A stretch of DNA of 40,301 nt from Flavobacteriaceae bacterium (GCA_947453885.1 CANGIF010000030.1:1-40301), one strand, 5' to 3'; positions 26,506 to 37,863 are shown, counted from the stretch's first letter. Numbers and translations: made by a program. Notes: a model not told the origin generated them from the letters alone.

Positions 26506-27588
26506 TTAAAAATCGAATTTTAGCTGGACAACTATTGTTTTTTTTATTTCAGTATTTAAATTACTCAATGAAATACCCAATAATCTTACAGAATCTTTAA
26601 GTTTGTCTTGAAACAATAATTCTTCTGTTGCTACCATTAAAAGGCTTTTATCTGCAATGAAATAGGGAAGCGTTTTACTTCGGGTTTGTTGAGTAAAATC
26701 GCTATATTTAATTTTAAGAGTAATGGTTTTTCCAGCGATATTTTGTTTTTTTAGTCTTCGCTCCAATTCAGTAGCAATTTTTGTTAGACGCTCTAACATG
26801 AAAATTTCTGAAGTTAAATTTGAATCAAAAGTATGTTCAGCAGCTACTGATTTTGTAATTCGATTGGATTTAACTTCGCTGTTATGAATACCACGAACCA
26901 CATCGAAATAGAATTTTCCGGATTTGCCAAAATTTTTTTCCAAATAATCTAATGATTTGCTTTTTAAATCGTATCCCGTAAAAATCCCAATTTGGTACAT
27001 TTTTTCAGTAGTAACTTTACCAACACCATAAAACTTTCTAATTGGTAAAGCCTCTAAAAAAGTTTCAACTTCATCAGGATTTACGGTTTTTTGTCCGTTA
27101 GGTTTGTTAAAATCAGAAGCGATTTTAGCAACAAATTTGTTTATTGATATTCCAGCAGAAGCGGTTAGCCCTACCTCGTTTAAAATCCGTAAACGAATTT
27201 CTTGTGCCAAAAGCGAGGCGCTTGGATTGCCTTTTTTGTTTGTGGTAACATCCAAATATGCTTCGTCTAAAGACAATGGCTCTACCAAATCGGTGTATTC
27301 GTAAAATATTTTTCTAATTTTGATTGAAATTTCTTTGTATCGATCAAATCTTGGAGGCACAAAAATTAATTCAGGACAATATTTTTTAGCTAAGTTACCA
27401 CTTAAGGCACTTCTAACTCCAAATTTTCTAGCTTCATAACTAGCAGCAGAAACTACTCCTCTGTTTTCATTACCACCAACAGCAATAGGTTTTCCTCTTA
27501 AATATGGATTGTCCATCTGTTCTACAGAAGTATAAAACGCATCCATATCAATGTGGATTATTTTTCGGAATTTTGAAACTGAAGACAT
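26506..27588 (-). CDS. dinB: DNA polymerase IV (Y-family translesion polymerase)
   Basis: A 360-residue Y-family polymerase that copies past DNA lesions. The catalytic carboxylates are in HIDMDAFYTSVEQ (Asp14, Asp16) and SLDEAYLDVT (Asp108, Glu109). SYEARKFGVRS (50-60) is the nucleotide-binding YxAR motif. A helix-hairpin-helix-like segment (FYGVGKVT) and the little-finger domain follow. The protein ends in QLKFDF, resembling the sliding-clamp-binding motif. Length is standard. A -7 box is only 4 nt from the ATG, so the mRNA may be leaderless. No LexA-type operator was recognised. Confidence 0.96.
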   Translation of the reverse strand: MSSVSKFRKIIHIDMDAFYTSVEQMDNPYLRGKPIAVGGNENRGVVSAASYEARKFGVRSALSGNLAKKYCPELIFVPPRFDRYKEISIKIRKIFYEYTDLVEPLSLDEAYLDVTTNKKGNPSASLLAQEIRLRILNEVGLTASAGISINKFVAKIASDFNKPNGQKTVNPDEVETFLEALPIRKFYGVGKVTTEKMYQIGIFTGYDLKSKSLDYLEKNFGKSGKFYFDVVRGIHNSEVKSNRITKSVAAEHTFDSNLTSEIFMLERLTKIATELERRLKKQNIAGKTITLKIKYSDFTQQTRSKTLPYFIADKSLLMVATEELLFQDKLKDSVRLLGISLSNLNTEIKKTIVVQLKFDF

Positions 27589-27592
27589 GCTA

Positions 27593-27600
27593 CAAATATA
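27593..27600 (-). promoter_or_regulatory. -7 promoter box 4 nt from the dinB start
   Basis: On the minus strand, TATATTTG is followed by GTAGC-type spacing of 4 nt and the ATG at 27588. This is an exact match to TAnnTTTG; no -33 TTG is visible at 17-23 nt. Confidence 0.5.
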
Positions 27601-27703
27601 GCGGAATTTTGAAAAATTTTATTGAAGAAACTTAAAGTAAGAGAGGTTATATTGTTAAGAAAGGATTGGTATTGACAAATAAACACGTAACAAAATACCA
27701 AAA

Positions 27704-27745
27704 AAAAGTTCGTAATTTGTTGAAAACAACATTTTACGAACTTTT
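27704..27745 (-). terminator. Terminator of tRNA-Gln
   Basis: Outer arms AAAAGTTCGTAA (27704-27715) and TTACGAACTTTT (27734-27745), a 2x2 internal loop, inner arms TGTTG (27718-27722) and CAACA (27727-27731) and an AAAA loop. On the minus strand it ends in a T run. It starts 3 nt after the mature tRNA 3' end. Confidence 0.85.
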
Positions 27746-27748
27746 AAG

Positions 27749-27819
27749 TTGGTCTACAAGGATTCGAACCTTGAAAGACTGCACCAAAAACAGTTGTGTT
27801 ACCATTACACCATAGACCA
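27749..27819 (-). tRNA. tRNA-Gln (anticodon TTG)
   Basis: A 71-nt cloverleaf on the minus strand. The acceptor stem TGGTCTA pairs fully with TAGACCA, and the discriminator base is A. The D stem is GTGT/ACAC and the anticodon stem ACTGT/GCAGT. The anticodon loop TTTTGGT has TTG at positions 34-36. The T arm is CAAGG-TTCGAAT-CCTTG. CCA is not encoded. It has its own promoter and terminator. Confidence 0.96.
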
Positions 27820-27843
27820 ATAATCTTGCTTTAAAATCGAGTG

Positions 27844-27873
27844 CAAATTTAGTATAAAATTTATTTTAAACAA
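27844..27873 (-). promoter_or_regulatory. Promoter of tRNA-Gln
   Basis: On the minus strand, TTG (complement of 27871-27873), a 19-nt spacer and TAAATTTG (complement of 27844-27851) match the full Bacteroidota consensus. The box ends 24 nt upstream of the mature tRNA. The remaining 190 nt to the next gene show nothing else clear. Confidence 0.7.
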
Positions 27874-28061
27874 GTGTTTTTTTTATTTTTTTGCATTTTT
27901 TTTAAAACTTAGAAGTAGTATATAAACTAAATCCTTTAAAATGTGGATTTAAAATTCTTTAGTGCTAAAAAAATGTTTAGAAAATTATGTTAATCCCTCG
28001 GGCTATAACTAAAAAAATAGTTTCTTTGTAGCCTAAATACAAAATAACTTTTAACCTTTAT

Positions 28062-31000
28062 ATGGTAGCATTCGAATTCAAAAAATGGAATACAATTCTG
28101 GGGTGGTTAACTTTTGCTGTAGCATTAACAACTTATACTCTTACTGTTGAACCGACAATGAGTTTTTGGGATTGTGGGGAATACATTGCAACTGCTGCAA
28201 AACTTGAAGTTGGTCATCCACCTGGCGCACCTTTATTTCAAATGATGGGTGCCTTTTTTGCGCTTTTTGCACTTGATGAAAAACATGTTGCGTTAATGGT
28301 TAATATGCTTTCGGTATTTTCAAGTGCTTTCACAATTCTGTTTATGTTTTGGAGTTCAACCATGATCCTAAAAAAAATAATCAGTCAATTTACAACCTTA
28401 GAAAGAAACAATAGTATTGTAATATTAGGTAGTGCTTTTGTTGGTTCTTTAGTATACACATTTTCGGATAGTTTTTGGTTCAATGCTGTAGAAGCAGAGG
28501 TTTATGCTATGGCTTCATTGCTAATTTCATTGTTGTTTTGGCTTGGATTACGCTGGGAACAAGACATGAATACCGCAAGAGGAAACAAATGGTTGCTCAT
28601 TATTTCATTAGTAGTTGGTTTGTCTTTTGGGGTACACTTTATGGCTTTGTTGACCATTCCATCGATTGGATTTTTATACTATTTTAAAAATTACCAAAAA
28701 GTTACTATTAAAAATTTCATTATTGCCAATGTAATTGTGATTTCAGTTTTATTGTTTATTTTTAAACTGTTACTTCCTTTAACAATGGCATTTTTCGCAA
28801 AAAGCGAAATTTTTATGGTCAATAGTTTAGGTCTTCCTTTTAACTCTGGGACCTTATTTGTTGCCGTTTTGCTAATTGCGTGTTTCTTTTTTGGATTGAA
28901 CTTCACAAAAAAGAAAGGATACGTTCAAATTAACACTTTGATTTTGTGTGTGCTTTTCATATTAATTGGATTTTCAACATGGCTAATGCTACCAATACGA
29001 TCCAATGCAAATACTGTAATTAATGAAAATAAACCGTCGGATGCAAAAGAAGTTTTGGCGTATTACAATAGAGAGCAATATGGTGTTAATCCACTGTTTT
29101 ACGGACCTCAGTACACTGATCTTTTTGCTGGGCTTGATGAGAACACTCCTTATTTAGATAAAGAGCCAAATTACGAAAGAGATTATAAAACAGGAAAATA
29201 TGTCATTGTAAATAATTTTAAAAACGCTGAGCAAAATTCAGACGATCGTCAAAAAACTATACTGCCTAGACTTTGGAGTACTGAAAACGCAGAAAATTAC
29301 ATGAGTTATACCCACCCTTTAACCTTTAGACTTAATCCAGAATACGATTATGACGAAGATTTAGGAGGTTATGGAATTGATGTCAACAAACTAACAGAAG
29401 AAGAACACGACGCCGCAATAGCTCAATTGAAAAACGAAATTTCCAAAAACATTACACAGTTTAGAGCAGCATATGCAAGTGGAAAATTAGATAATGAAGA
29501 CTATATAAAATTTCTAAAAAGCTACAAAGATTATATAATTGTTGACAAACCTACTACCTCTGATAATTTTGGTTTTATGTTTGAATACCAATTTGGCTAT
29601 ATGTATATGCGCTATTTCTTGTGGAATTTTGTAGGAAGACAAAATGACATTCAAGGTAAGGGAGATAATTTAGACGGAAATTGGTTGAGTGGTATTTCAT
29701 TTATTGACGAAATGCGATTGGGTTCTCAAAAAGATTTACCAGCAGACACTTTAAATAACAAAGGAAGAAACATATACTTTGGAATACCATTCATTTTAGG
29801 ATTGTTAGGTTTGGTTTACCATGCCAAAAAAGATGCTAAAAGTTTTTATGTTTTATTAACTTTATTCTTGTTTACTGGGATAGCCTTGAAAATTTACCTT
29901 AATGAACGTCCTTTTGAACCTCGAGAGCGAGATTATGCTTTAGTAGGTTCATTCTACGTATTTGCTATTTGGATTGGCATAGGTGTTTATGCGTTTTATG
30001 ATACTCTTAAAAATTATGTCCAACCTAAATTTGCCGGACCAATTGTAATAGCTTCTTCACTTTTAGCTGCCCCTGTTTTAATGGCTTCTCAAAACTGGGA
30101 TGACCATGATCGATCTGGAAAATATACTGCTGTAGCGATGGCTAAAGCATATTTAGATTCTTGCGATCCAAATGCTATTTTATTTACAATTGGTGATAAC
30201 GATACTTTTCCTTTGTGGTACGCTCAAGAAATTGAGAATTATAGAACCGATGTGAAAATTGTAAACACCAGTTTATTCATGACCGATTGGTACATTGATC
30301 AAATGAAAATGAAGGCATATAAATCGGAGGCATTACCAATTAATTTTACTCATAATCAATATGTTGGTGACAAGTTGGATTTTGTGATTGAACGCAAAAC
30401 CACAGAAGATCGTTTGGATATTTCTAAATTTTTAGAATTTATAGCATTTGACGATCCTAGAACTATGGTAGAAATGCAGAATGGACAAAAATATCATTTT
30501 TATCCAACTGATAAAATTAGAATCCCTGTTGATAAAAACGCGATAATAAAAAATAAAGTAGTTAATCCTAAGTATTACGATTCTATTGTGCCGTATATTG
30601 ATGTTGACATAAAAGATCGTGGAATATATAAAAATCGATTGATGATGTTGGACATAATTGCCAATAATAATTGGAAAAGACCAATTTACTTTAGTGGAGG
30701 TAGTTTTGGTGACGATGATTATTTATGGATGAAAGAATATTTAGAACTTGATGGTATGGTTTTTAAACTTGTTCCTATTAGAACTAAAATAGGAAAAGAT
30801 GCTAGTCCGCTAGACATGGGATATATTGACACAGAAAAAATGTTTGCAAAAACAATGAAATGGGATTGGGGAAATAGTGATAGTAAATTGATTTACCACG
30901 ATCCTGAAACCAGAAAAAACAGTATCAGTTATAGAACAAATTTAGCCAGATTAGTTGAACAATTAATTGAAGAAGGTAAAAATGATAAAGCAAAAACAAT

Positions 31001-31343
31001 AATTGAATTGTGTTTAGAAAAAATGCCAGTAGATAAATTTGGTTACTATACAGCTGTTGAGCCTTTTGCAAAAGCATATTATGAAATCAACGAGAAAGAA
31101 AAGGCTAGAAAACTACTAGATCAATTGATTTTAAAATACAAACAAAATTTGAAATTTTACGGCACAATGAGAGCTTCTGAACAACGAACTATTGGAAGTG
31201 AAATTATAACAGATATTGAGCGTTATAGAAGTCTACTTTTTGTTATGAAAGAAGCCAATGATATGGAATATTACAACAAATGTAAAGCTACTTTTAACAC
31301 AATAAACAATTCATTTAGTCATTTTCATCGCGAAGCTGAATAA
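28062..31343 (+). CDS. DUF2723 membrane protein (GT117-type, probable protein O-mannosyltransferase-like)
   Basis: A 1093-residue polytopic membrane protein. The N-terminal DUF2723 domain (about 8-190) carries FWDCGEYIATA (Asp37, Glu40) in the first extracytoplasmic loop, followed by GHPPGAPLFQ. This is the layout of GT-C glycosyltransferases, with an acidic pair near the first helix. About a dozen helices extend to about residue 680. A large soluble C-terminal region begins near ASQNWDDHDRSGKY and GDNDTFPLWYAQE. It ends with helical, TPR-like segments (about 960-1060). DUF2723 forms CAZy family GT117, and the animal homologue TMEM260 is an O-mannosyltransferase. A role in glycosylating exported proteins is therefore likely by family, not shown here. 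The gene is monocistronic and ends at a strong terminator. Confidence 0.87.
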   Translation: MVAFEFKKWNTILGWLTFAVALTTYTLTVEPTMSFWDCGEYIATAAKLEVGHPPGAPLFQMMGAFFALFALDEKHVALMVNMLSVFSSAFTILFMFWSSTMILKKIISQFTTLERNNSIVILGSAFVGSLVYTFSDSFWFNAVEAEVYAMASLLISLLFWLGLRWEQDMNTARGNKWLLIISLVVGLSFGVHFMALLTIPSIGFLYYFKNYQKVTIKNFIIANVIVISVLLFIFKLLLPLTMAFFAKSEIFMVNSLGLPFNSGTLFVAVLLIACFFFGLNFTKKKGYVQINTLILCVLFILIGFSTWLMLPIRSNANTVINENKPSDAKEVLAYYNREQYGVNPLFYGPQYTDLFAGLDENTPYLDKEPNYERDYKTGKYVIVNNFKNAEQNSDDRQKTILPRLWSTENAENYMSYTHPLTFRLNPEYDYDEDLGGYGIDVNKLTEEEHDAAIAQLKNEISKNITQFRAAYASGKLDNEDYIKFLKSYKDYIIVDKPTTSDNFGFMFEYQFGYMYMRYFLWNFVGRQNDIQGKGDNLDGNWLSGISFIDEMRLGSQKDLPADTLNNKGRNIYFGIPFILGLLGLVYHAKKDAKSFYVLLTLFLFTGIALKIYLNERPFEPRERDYALVGSFYVFAIWIGIGVYAFYDTLKNYVQPKFAGPIVIASSLLAAPVLMASQNWDDHDRSGKYTAVAMAKAYLDSCDPNAILFTIGDNDTFPLWYAQEIENYRTDVKIVNTSLFMTDWYIDQMKMKAYKSEALPINFTHNQYVGDKLDFVIERKTTEDRLDISKFLEFIAFDDPRTMVEMQNGQKYHFYPTDKIRIPVDKNAIIKNKVVNPKYYDSIVPYIDVDIKDRGIYKNRLMMLDIIANNNWKRPIYFSGGSFGDDDYLWMKEYLELDGMVFKLVPIRTKIGKDASPLDMGYIDTEKMFAKTMKWDWGNSDSKLIYHDPETRKNSISYRTNLARLVEQLIEEGKNDKAKTIIELCLEKMPVDKFGYYTAVEPFAKAYYEINEKEKARKLLDQLILKYKQNLKFYGTMRASEQRTIGSEIITDIERYRSLLFVMKEANDMEYYNKCKATFNTINNSFSHFHREAE

Positions 31344-31368
31344 ACAAGTAATGCATTCTACTATTAAC

Positions 31369-31405
31369 ATCGGAAATCAAAAATACTAACATTTTGATTT
31401 CCGAT
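31369..31405 (+). terminator. Rho-independent terminator after the DUF2723 gene
   Basis: Fourteen-base arms ATCGGAAATCAAAA (31369-31382) and TTTTGATTTCCGAT (31392-31405) pair perfectly around a 9-nt loop, followed by a run of seven Ts. The rest of the gap up to 31663 is very AT-rich. It has no ORF and only an imperfect promoter-like GTACTTTG (31629-31636) upstream of the receptor gene. Confidence 0.9.
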
Positions 31406-31663
31406 TTTTTTATGTAATTTAAAGTAGCAGTGGTAAAACGTTTGTTTTTTTAACTTAATTGAAAAGTAATGCTTGAACTTAAAATATTTTTGCGTTTTTT
31501 TTAATAAAAAATAAGTTTAATAAAAAATAATTTAACAAAGTGAAATGTCAAATTGTTAAAAACACAACTGAAATTTTATGAAATTTAATTTTTTTTTAAC
31601 CTTTTTTTAATAGTATTAAAATTATTTGTACTTTGGCTACTTAAACCAACAAAATTTAAGCTA

Positions 31664-34522
31664 ATGAAAATCTATTTATTTATTTTGTCGTTGTTTTTTA
31701 GTTGTATAAGCTATGCACAAAATTCAATTACAGGAACTGTTACTAATTCTAACAGTCAACCAATTACGGGAGCCAACATTAAAATAGTTGGTGAATCCTC
31801 AAGTACTGTTTCTGATAACACAGGTAGTTTCACATTAAAAACCACCAAAAAAGCACCGTTTAGTATTGAAATTACAAGTGTAGGTTTCGGAGCTCAAAAA
31901 TTAGAAATAAAAAACACAAGCCAAAAAGTAGTAATTAAGTTAAACGAAGAAGATACTAAACTTGATGAAATCGTAATTGCTGCTTCAAGAACACCAGAAA
32001 GAGTGAAAGAGTCTCCGGTTACTATTGAAAGAATGAGTATTAGAGATATTAAAAAAACAGCATCACCTACTTTTTATGATGGATTAGAAAACTTAAAAGA
32101 AGTCCAAATGAATACCAGTAGTATGTCATTTAAATCAATCAACACTAGAGGATTTGCTACTGTAGCAAATACACGTTTTATGCAATTAGTGGACGGTATG
32201 GACAATTCATCTCCACTTTTAAACTTTGTGATTGGAAATATGATTGGAATTTCCGAAATAGACGTTCAAAATGTTGAGCTTCTACCAGGTGCTTCTTCTG
32301 CATTGTATGGTGCCAATGCTTTTAACGGGATATTATTTATGAATAGTAAAAGTCCATTTACAAGTCAAGGTATAACAGCTTATGCAAAGTATGGGCAAAC
32401 CAATCAAAAAGCAGCTGGAGCTAATCTATACTATGATTATGGTGTAAGAGCTGCTCATGCTTTTTGTCCTAATTTTGCTGCAAAAGCAAACTTTAGTTTT
32501 ATGAGTGGTACAGATTGGTATGCTACTGATTATCAGGATTTGTCAAATCCTGGAAAAGATAGAAGTTATTATAATTACAATGGAGTAAATGTTTACGGTG
32601 ATGAGGCCACAACTAATTTAAAAGGGGTAGGTCAAAAATTAGCAACTCTTGGTTTAATTCCAGCTTCAGCAGTTAATTTATTACCCAACTATAATGTTAG
32701 TAGAACTGGATACAATGAGACAGATTTGACAGATAGTAAAGTAAGAAATGCTAAAATAGATTTTTCCTTACATTTCAAACCTTTTGCAAACGACTTTGAA
32801 ATTATTTGGCAAAGTAAATTTGGTTTTGGAAATGCTGTTTATCAAGGTGGAAACAGATATTATTTAAATGGCTTTTTTATGCAACAACATAAATTAGAGT
32901 TTAAAGGAAAAAACTTTTTTTTGAGAGGCTACACTACAACTGAAGATGGAGGTAAATCGTACGATATGCTTTTTACAGCTTTAAATGTTAACAGAGCATG
33001 GAAAGATGATTCAACGTGGTTTGGACAATATGCTGGTGCTTATATCCAATCTACTTTAGCTGGAGCAACCCCAGAACAAGCACATGCAGCGGGAAGAGCA
33101 ACAGCAGATACAGGTAGATTAATTCCTGGTACTGATGCTTTTAAAGCCGCCTTTAATAATGTAATTGCAAATCCAGATGTTCTTTCGGGATCAAAATTAG
33201 TAGACAATTCAAGAATTTATCATTCAGACGGAAATTACAATTTAAAAGATATTGTAAAATTTGCAGAAATACAAGTTGGTGGATCATTTAGACAATATCA
33301 ATTAAATTCACATGGAAGAATTTATACGGATGCTTCAGGTCCTATATATTATAATGAGTTTGGTGCCTATACTCAAATACAGAAAAAACTAATAGACGAT
33401 AGATTGAAACTAACAGGTTCTGTTAGATATGATAAATCTAAAAACTTTGACGGTAATTTATCGCCAAGATTGTCAGCTGTTTATGCTGCTGGTTCTCAAA
33501 AAAACCATACGTTTAGAGGCTCATTCCAAACAGGTTTTAGAAACCCAACTACGCAAGATCAATATATTGGTTTTAATGTTGGAACAGCTGTTTTATTAGG
33601 TTCTGCACCAGATAACTTAATCAGATATTCAGAAGTTTTACCAGTATCTATTAATGGTCAAGCTTTTACGGGAGGAGCTACAACAGCTACTTTAAATGGA
33701 TTCAATGCATATCAAAATTCTTATACTGCAATTTCTGCAACTAATTTTGGTGCTGCTGTTACAGCTGCTGGACCAACAAATCAATCTCAACTTGCAGCTG
33801 CAATCGTTGCAGCAGCTCCTTTGTTAAAAAAAGCAAATATAGAATATGTAAAACCCGAAACGGTTAAAGCATTTGAATTAGGTTACAGAGGCCAAGTAAA
33901 AGATTTTTCATTCGACATCAACGGTTACTATAACATATACAACAATTTCTTAGGAAATTTAAATGTAGTTGCTCCGTATTATGGACTTGCTTCTGACGGA
34001 GGGTCTTTTGCGCCTACAACACCAGCATTTCAATCAGCTTTTGCATTAACTCAAGGTGATAGAAGAGCTTACCAACTATATACAAACACAAATGTTGAAA
34101 TCAAATCATTAGGTTTTGGGATGGGAGTTTCTAAAAAAGTGTACAAAGATTTTGAAGTTGGAGCAAATTATAACTATGCTCAATTTGATTTTGATCAATC
34201 AAAAGATCCTGGTTTTAAAGCGGGTTTCAACACACCAAAGCATAGAGTTAAAGGTTCATTTGGAAACGAAAAATTATTTAAAAACTTTGGATTTAATATC
34301 AGCGGAAGATGGAGTACTGATTATTTATGGCAATCAAATTTTGCTGATGGGATGATTGAAGCTGCAACTGTTTTTGATGCTCAAATAAATTATGGTTTGC
34401 CAAAATTGAAATCAGTTTTAAAAATTGGTGCGGCTAATTTAGGAGGAAAAGAGTACAGACAAGTTTTTGGTGCTGGATTAATAGGTCAGCAATATTTTGT
34501 TTCTTTAACAATCAATCCATAA
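31664..34522 (+). CDS. TonB-dependent outer-membrane receptor
   Basis: A 952-residue TonB-dependent receptor for energised uptake across the outer membrane. A signal peptide (about 1-19, ending SYAQ) is followed by a carboxypeptidase-regulatory-like beta-sandwich domain (about 20-95, ITGTVTNSNSQPITGANI), a plug domain (about 100-230, with LDEIVIAASRTPERV, the INTRGFATVANTRF segment and VELLPGASSALYGANAFNGIL) and a 22-strand barrel to the C-terminus (VSLTINP). The TonB box is probably near the LDEIVI segment. It lacks a SusD partner, so it is not a standard glycan-uptake pair. An SGNH-hydrolase lipoprotein gene follows after 30 nt and is probably co-transcribed. The ligand is unknown. Confidence 0.93.
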   Translation: MKIYLFILSLFFSCISYAQNSITGTVTNSNSQPITGANIKIVGESSSTVSDNTGSFTLKTTKKAPFSIEITSVGFGAQKLEIKNTSQKVVIKLNEEDTKLDEIVIAASRTPERVKESPVTIERMSIRDIKKTASPTFYDGLENLKEVQMNTSSMSFKSINTRGFATVANTRFMQLVDGMDNSSPLLNFVIGNMIGISEIDVQNVELLPGASSALYGANAFNGILFMNSKSPFTSQGITAYAKYGQTNQKAAGANLYYDYGVRAAHAFCPNFAAKANFSFMSGTDWYATDYQDLSNPGKDRSYYNYNGVNVYGDEATTNLKGVGQKLATLGLIPASAVNLLPNYNVSRTGYNETDLTDSKVRNAKIDFSLHFKPFANDFEIIWQSKFGFGNAVYQGGNRYYLNGFFMQQHKLEFKGKNFFLRGYTTTEDGGKSYDMLFTALNVNRAWKDDSTWFGQYAGAYIQSTLAGATPEQAHAAGRATADTGRLIPGTDAFKAAFNNVIANPDVLSGSKLVDNSRIYHSDGNYNLKDIVKFAEIQVGGSFRQYQLNSHGRIYTDASGPIYYNEFGAYTQIQKKLIDDRLKLTGSVRYDKSKNFDGNLSPRLSAVYAAGSQKNHTFRGSFQTGFRNPTTQDQYIGFNVGTAVLLGSAPDNLIRYSEVLPVSINGQAFTGGATTATLNGFNAYQNSYTAISATNFGAAVTAAGPTNQSQLAAAIVAAAPLLKKANIEYVKPETVKAFELGYRGQVKDFSFDINGYYNIYNNFLGNLNVVAPYYGLASDGGSFAPTTPAFQSAFALTQGDRRAYQLYTNTNVEIKSLGFGMGVSKKVYKDFEVGANYNYAQFDFDQSKDPGFKAGFNTPKHRVKGSFGNEKLFKNFGFNISGRWSTDYLWQSNFADGMIEAATVFDAQINYGLPKLKSVLKIGAANLGGKEYRQVFGAGLIGQQYFVSLTINP

Positions 34523-34552
34523 TCTTCAAGAAAACAATATAATATTACAATT

Positions 34553-36124
34553 ATGAAAAAAAATTTTAAATTACTATTTTTGGTTGCAGCAACCATTGTA
34601 GCATGTAGTTCAAATGATGATACCCCAACTGTAGTTTCAAATTCAGCAGATGGTTTGCCATTAACAGCGGGTTCCGTAGATTTTTCTAAATATGTATCTT
34701 TAGGAAATTCGCTTTGTTCGGGTTATAGTGATGGTGCTTTATTTAAAGCAGGTCAAGATAATTCTTATCCAAGTATATTAGCGCAACAATTTGCCTTAGT
34801 AGGAGGCGGTACTTTTACAATTCCTTACATGAATGATAATATAGGAGGATTTACAATTGGAGGAACCGTTTTTAGCGGTCCAAGAATGTATTATACAGGA
34901 TCGGCTTCTAGCCCTGTTTCTACTGTTACTGGTCCACCAACTACAGAAATAACAACACATTTAACAGGGCCATTTAATAATATGGGAGTTCCAGGTGCAA
35001 AAAGTTTTCATCTTTTAGCTCCAGGTTATGGTTCTCTAGCTGGTTTGATGAATAATACTGCTAACCCTTATTTTGTTCGTTTCGCATCAAGTTCAACTGC
35101 TTCAGTGATTGGTGATGCTATGGCGCAACACCCTACTTTTTTCTCTTTATGGATTGGAAATAATGATGTTTTAGGATACGCTACATCTGGTGGTGACGGT
35201 ACAAATCCAATTACACCACCAACTGGAGTTGCAGGAGTAGGTTTTGACGGAACATACACTGCTTTAGTAAATACATTAACTTCTGAAAATGCTAAAGGAG
35301 TTGTTGCTAATATTCCTTATGTGAATACAATTCCTTTTTTTACAACTGTTCCTTTTAATCCACTTTCTGCTTCAGTTCTAGGAGGCGGAAACGCTGCGAC
35401 TGGACAAGCAACTATTAACACTTTAAATACTCAATTATACGGACCATTAAAACAAGCTTTAACAGCTTTTGGAGCTGGCAATAGAATTAATTTACTTTCT
35501 ACGACAGCTAGTAATCCACTTTTGATAAAAGACGAGTCTTTAACAGACTTAACGGCTCAACTTACGGCTGCTTTTACACCAAGCTTAGGAGCGACTACAG
35601 CAACATTGTATGGGCAAATATTTGGTAAAGCAAGACAAACCACCAATGCAGATTTAGTTTTACTAACTACGCAATCCGCTATTGGAGTAGCTCCAACTTC
35701 TTCAGATTCAGGATTGGGAATGGCACCACCATACCCTCTAAATAAATTTGGTATAACGTTCCCTTTGCAAGACAAGCACATATTAATTCCAACGGAAATT
35801 GCAGAATTGAAAGCCGCTACTGATGCTTATAATGCAACTATTTTAGCAGCTGCTAATTCTAAAGGATTAGCTTTTGTTGATGCAAATGGTACAATGTCAC
35901 AACTTTTTAATGGAGGTATTGTGGAAAATAATTTTACACTGTTATCAACTTATGTTACTGGTGGTGCTTTCTCATTAGATGGAGTACACCCTAGTCCAAG
36001 AGGATATGCATTAATTGCTAATAAATTCTTGGAAGCTATAAATCTTAAATACGGCTCAAACATTAAAGGAGTTGATTTAGGCAACTATAGAATTTTATAC
36101 CCTATGAATTCAAATTCATTTTAA
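34553..36124 (+). CDS. SGNH/GDSL-like hydrolase lipoprotein
   Basis: A 523-residue lipoprotein. The signal ends in the lipobox IVAC with the lipidated cysteine at position 18, followed by SSNDD; the acidic stretch is typical of surface-exposed flavobacterial lipoproteins. SGNH blocks are GNSLCSG (Ser53 as nucleophile, GNSL rather than GDSL), a glycine in NMGVPGAK (block II), GNND (202-205, block III) and DGVHPS with Asp476 and His479 (block V). The family cleaves esters of lipids or decorated glycans. A long insert between blocks III and V is larger than in minimal SGNH enzymes. It lies 30 nt downstream of the receptor gene, suggesting an enzyme-transporter pair. A terminator follows. Confidence 0.87.
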   Translation: MKKNFKLLFLVAATIVACSSNDDTPTVVSNSADGLPLTAGSVDFSKYVSLGNSLCSGYSDGALFKAGQDNSYPSILAQQFALVGGGTFTIPYMNDNIGGFTIGGTVFSGPRMYYTGSASSPVSTVTGPPTTEITTHLTGPFNNMGVPGAKSFHLLAPGYGSLAGLMNNTANPYFVRFASSSTASVIGDAMAQHPTFFSLWIGNNDVLGYATSGGDGTNPITPPTGVAGVGFDGTYTALVNTLTSENAKGVVANIPYVNTIPFFTTVPFNPLSASVLGGGNAATGQATINTLNTQLYGPLKQALTAFGAGNRINLLSTTASNPLLIKDESLTDLTAQLTAAFTPSLGATTATLYGQIFGKARQTTNADLVLLTTQSAIGVAPTSSDSGLGMAPPYPLNKFGITFPLQDKHILIPTEIAELKAATDAYNATILAAANSKGLAFVDANGTMSQLFNGGIVENNFTLLSTYVTGGAFSLDGVHPSPRGYALIANKFLEAINLKYGSNIKGVDLGNYRILYPMNSNSF

Positions 36125-36144
36125 CATAAAGTTTTTAAATTTTG

Positions 36145-36177
36145 AAAAAACCATCACTGTATAAGTGATGGTTTTTT
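36145..36177 (+). terminator. Rho-independent terminator after the SGNH lipoprotein gene
   Basis: Arms AAAAAACCATCACT (36145-36158) and AGTGATGGTTTTTT (36164-36177) pair perfectly around a 5-nt loop and run into further Ts. Confidence 0.92.
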
Positions 36178-36260
36178 TTGTTTAACTACAGATTTGCTTG
36201 TATTAACTCATTAAAATTGAAAAAAGTGAATAGTTTTACAAAAAAAACACTCTATTTTTA

Positions 36261-36290
36261 TTGATTTTCTATTTAGAAAAATTATCTTTG
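36261..36290 (+). promoter_or_regulatory. Promoter of atpD-atpC
   Basis: TTG (36261-36263), a 19-nt spacer and TATCTTTG (36283-36290) give a full consensus match. The leader to the atpD ATG is about 55-60 nt. Confidence 0.75.
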
Positions 36291-36348
36291 CGCTCTGAAA
36301 AACGACTTGTTTTTCATAAACGTAAATAGCTATTTAATAAATACATAA

Positions 36349-37863
<1,515 letters not shown>

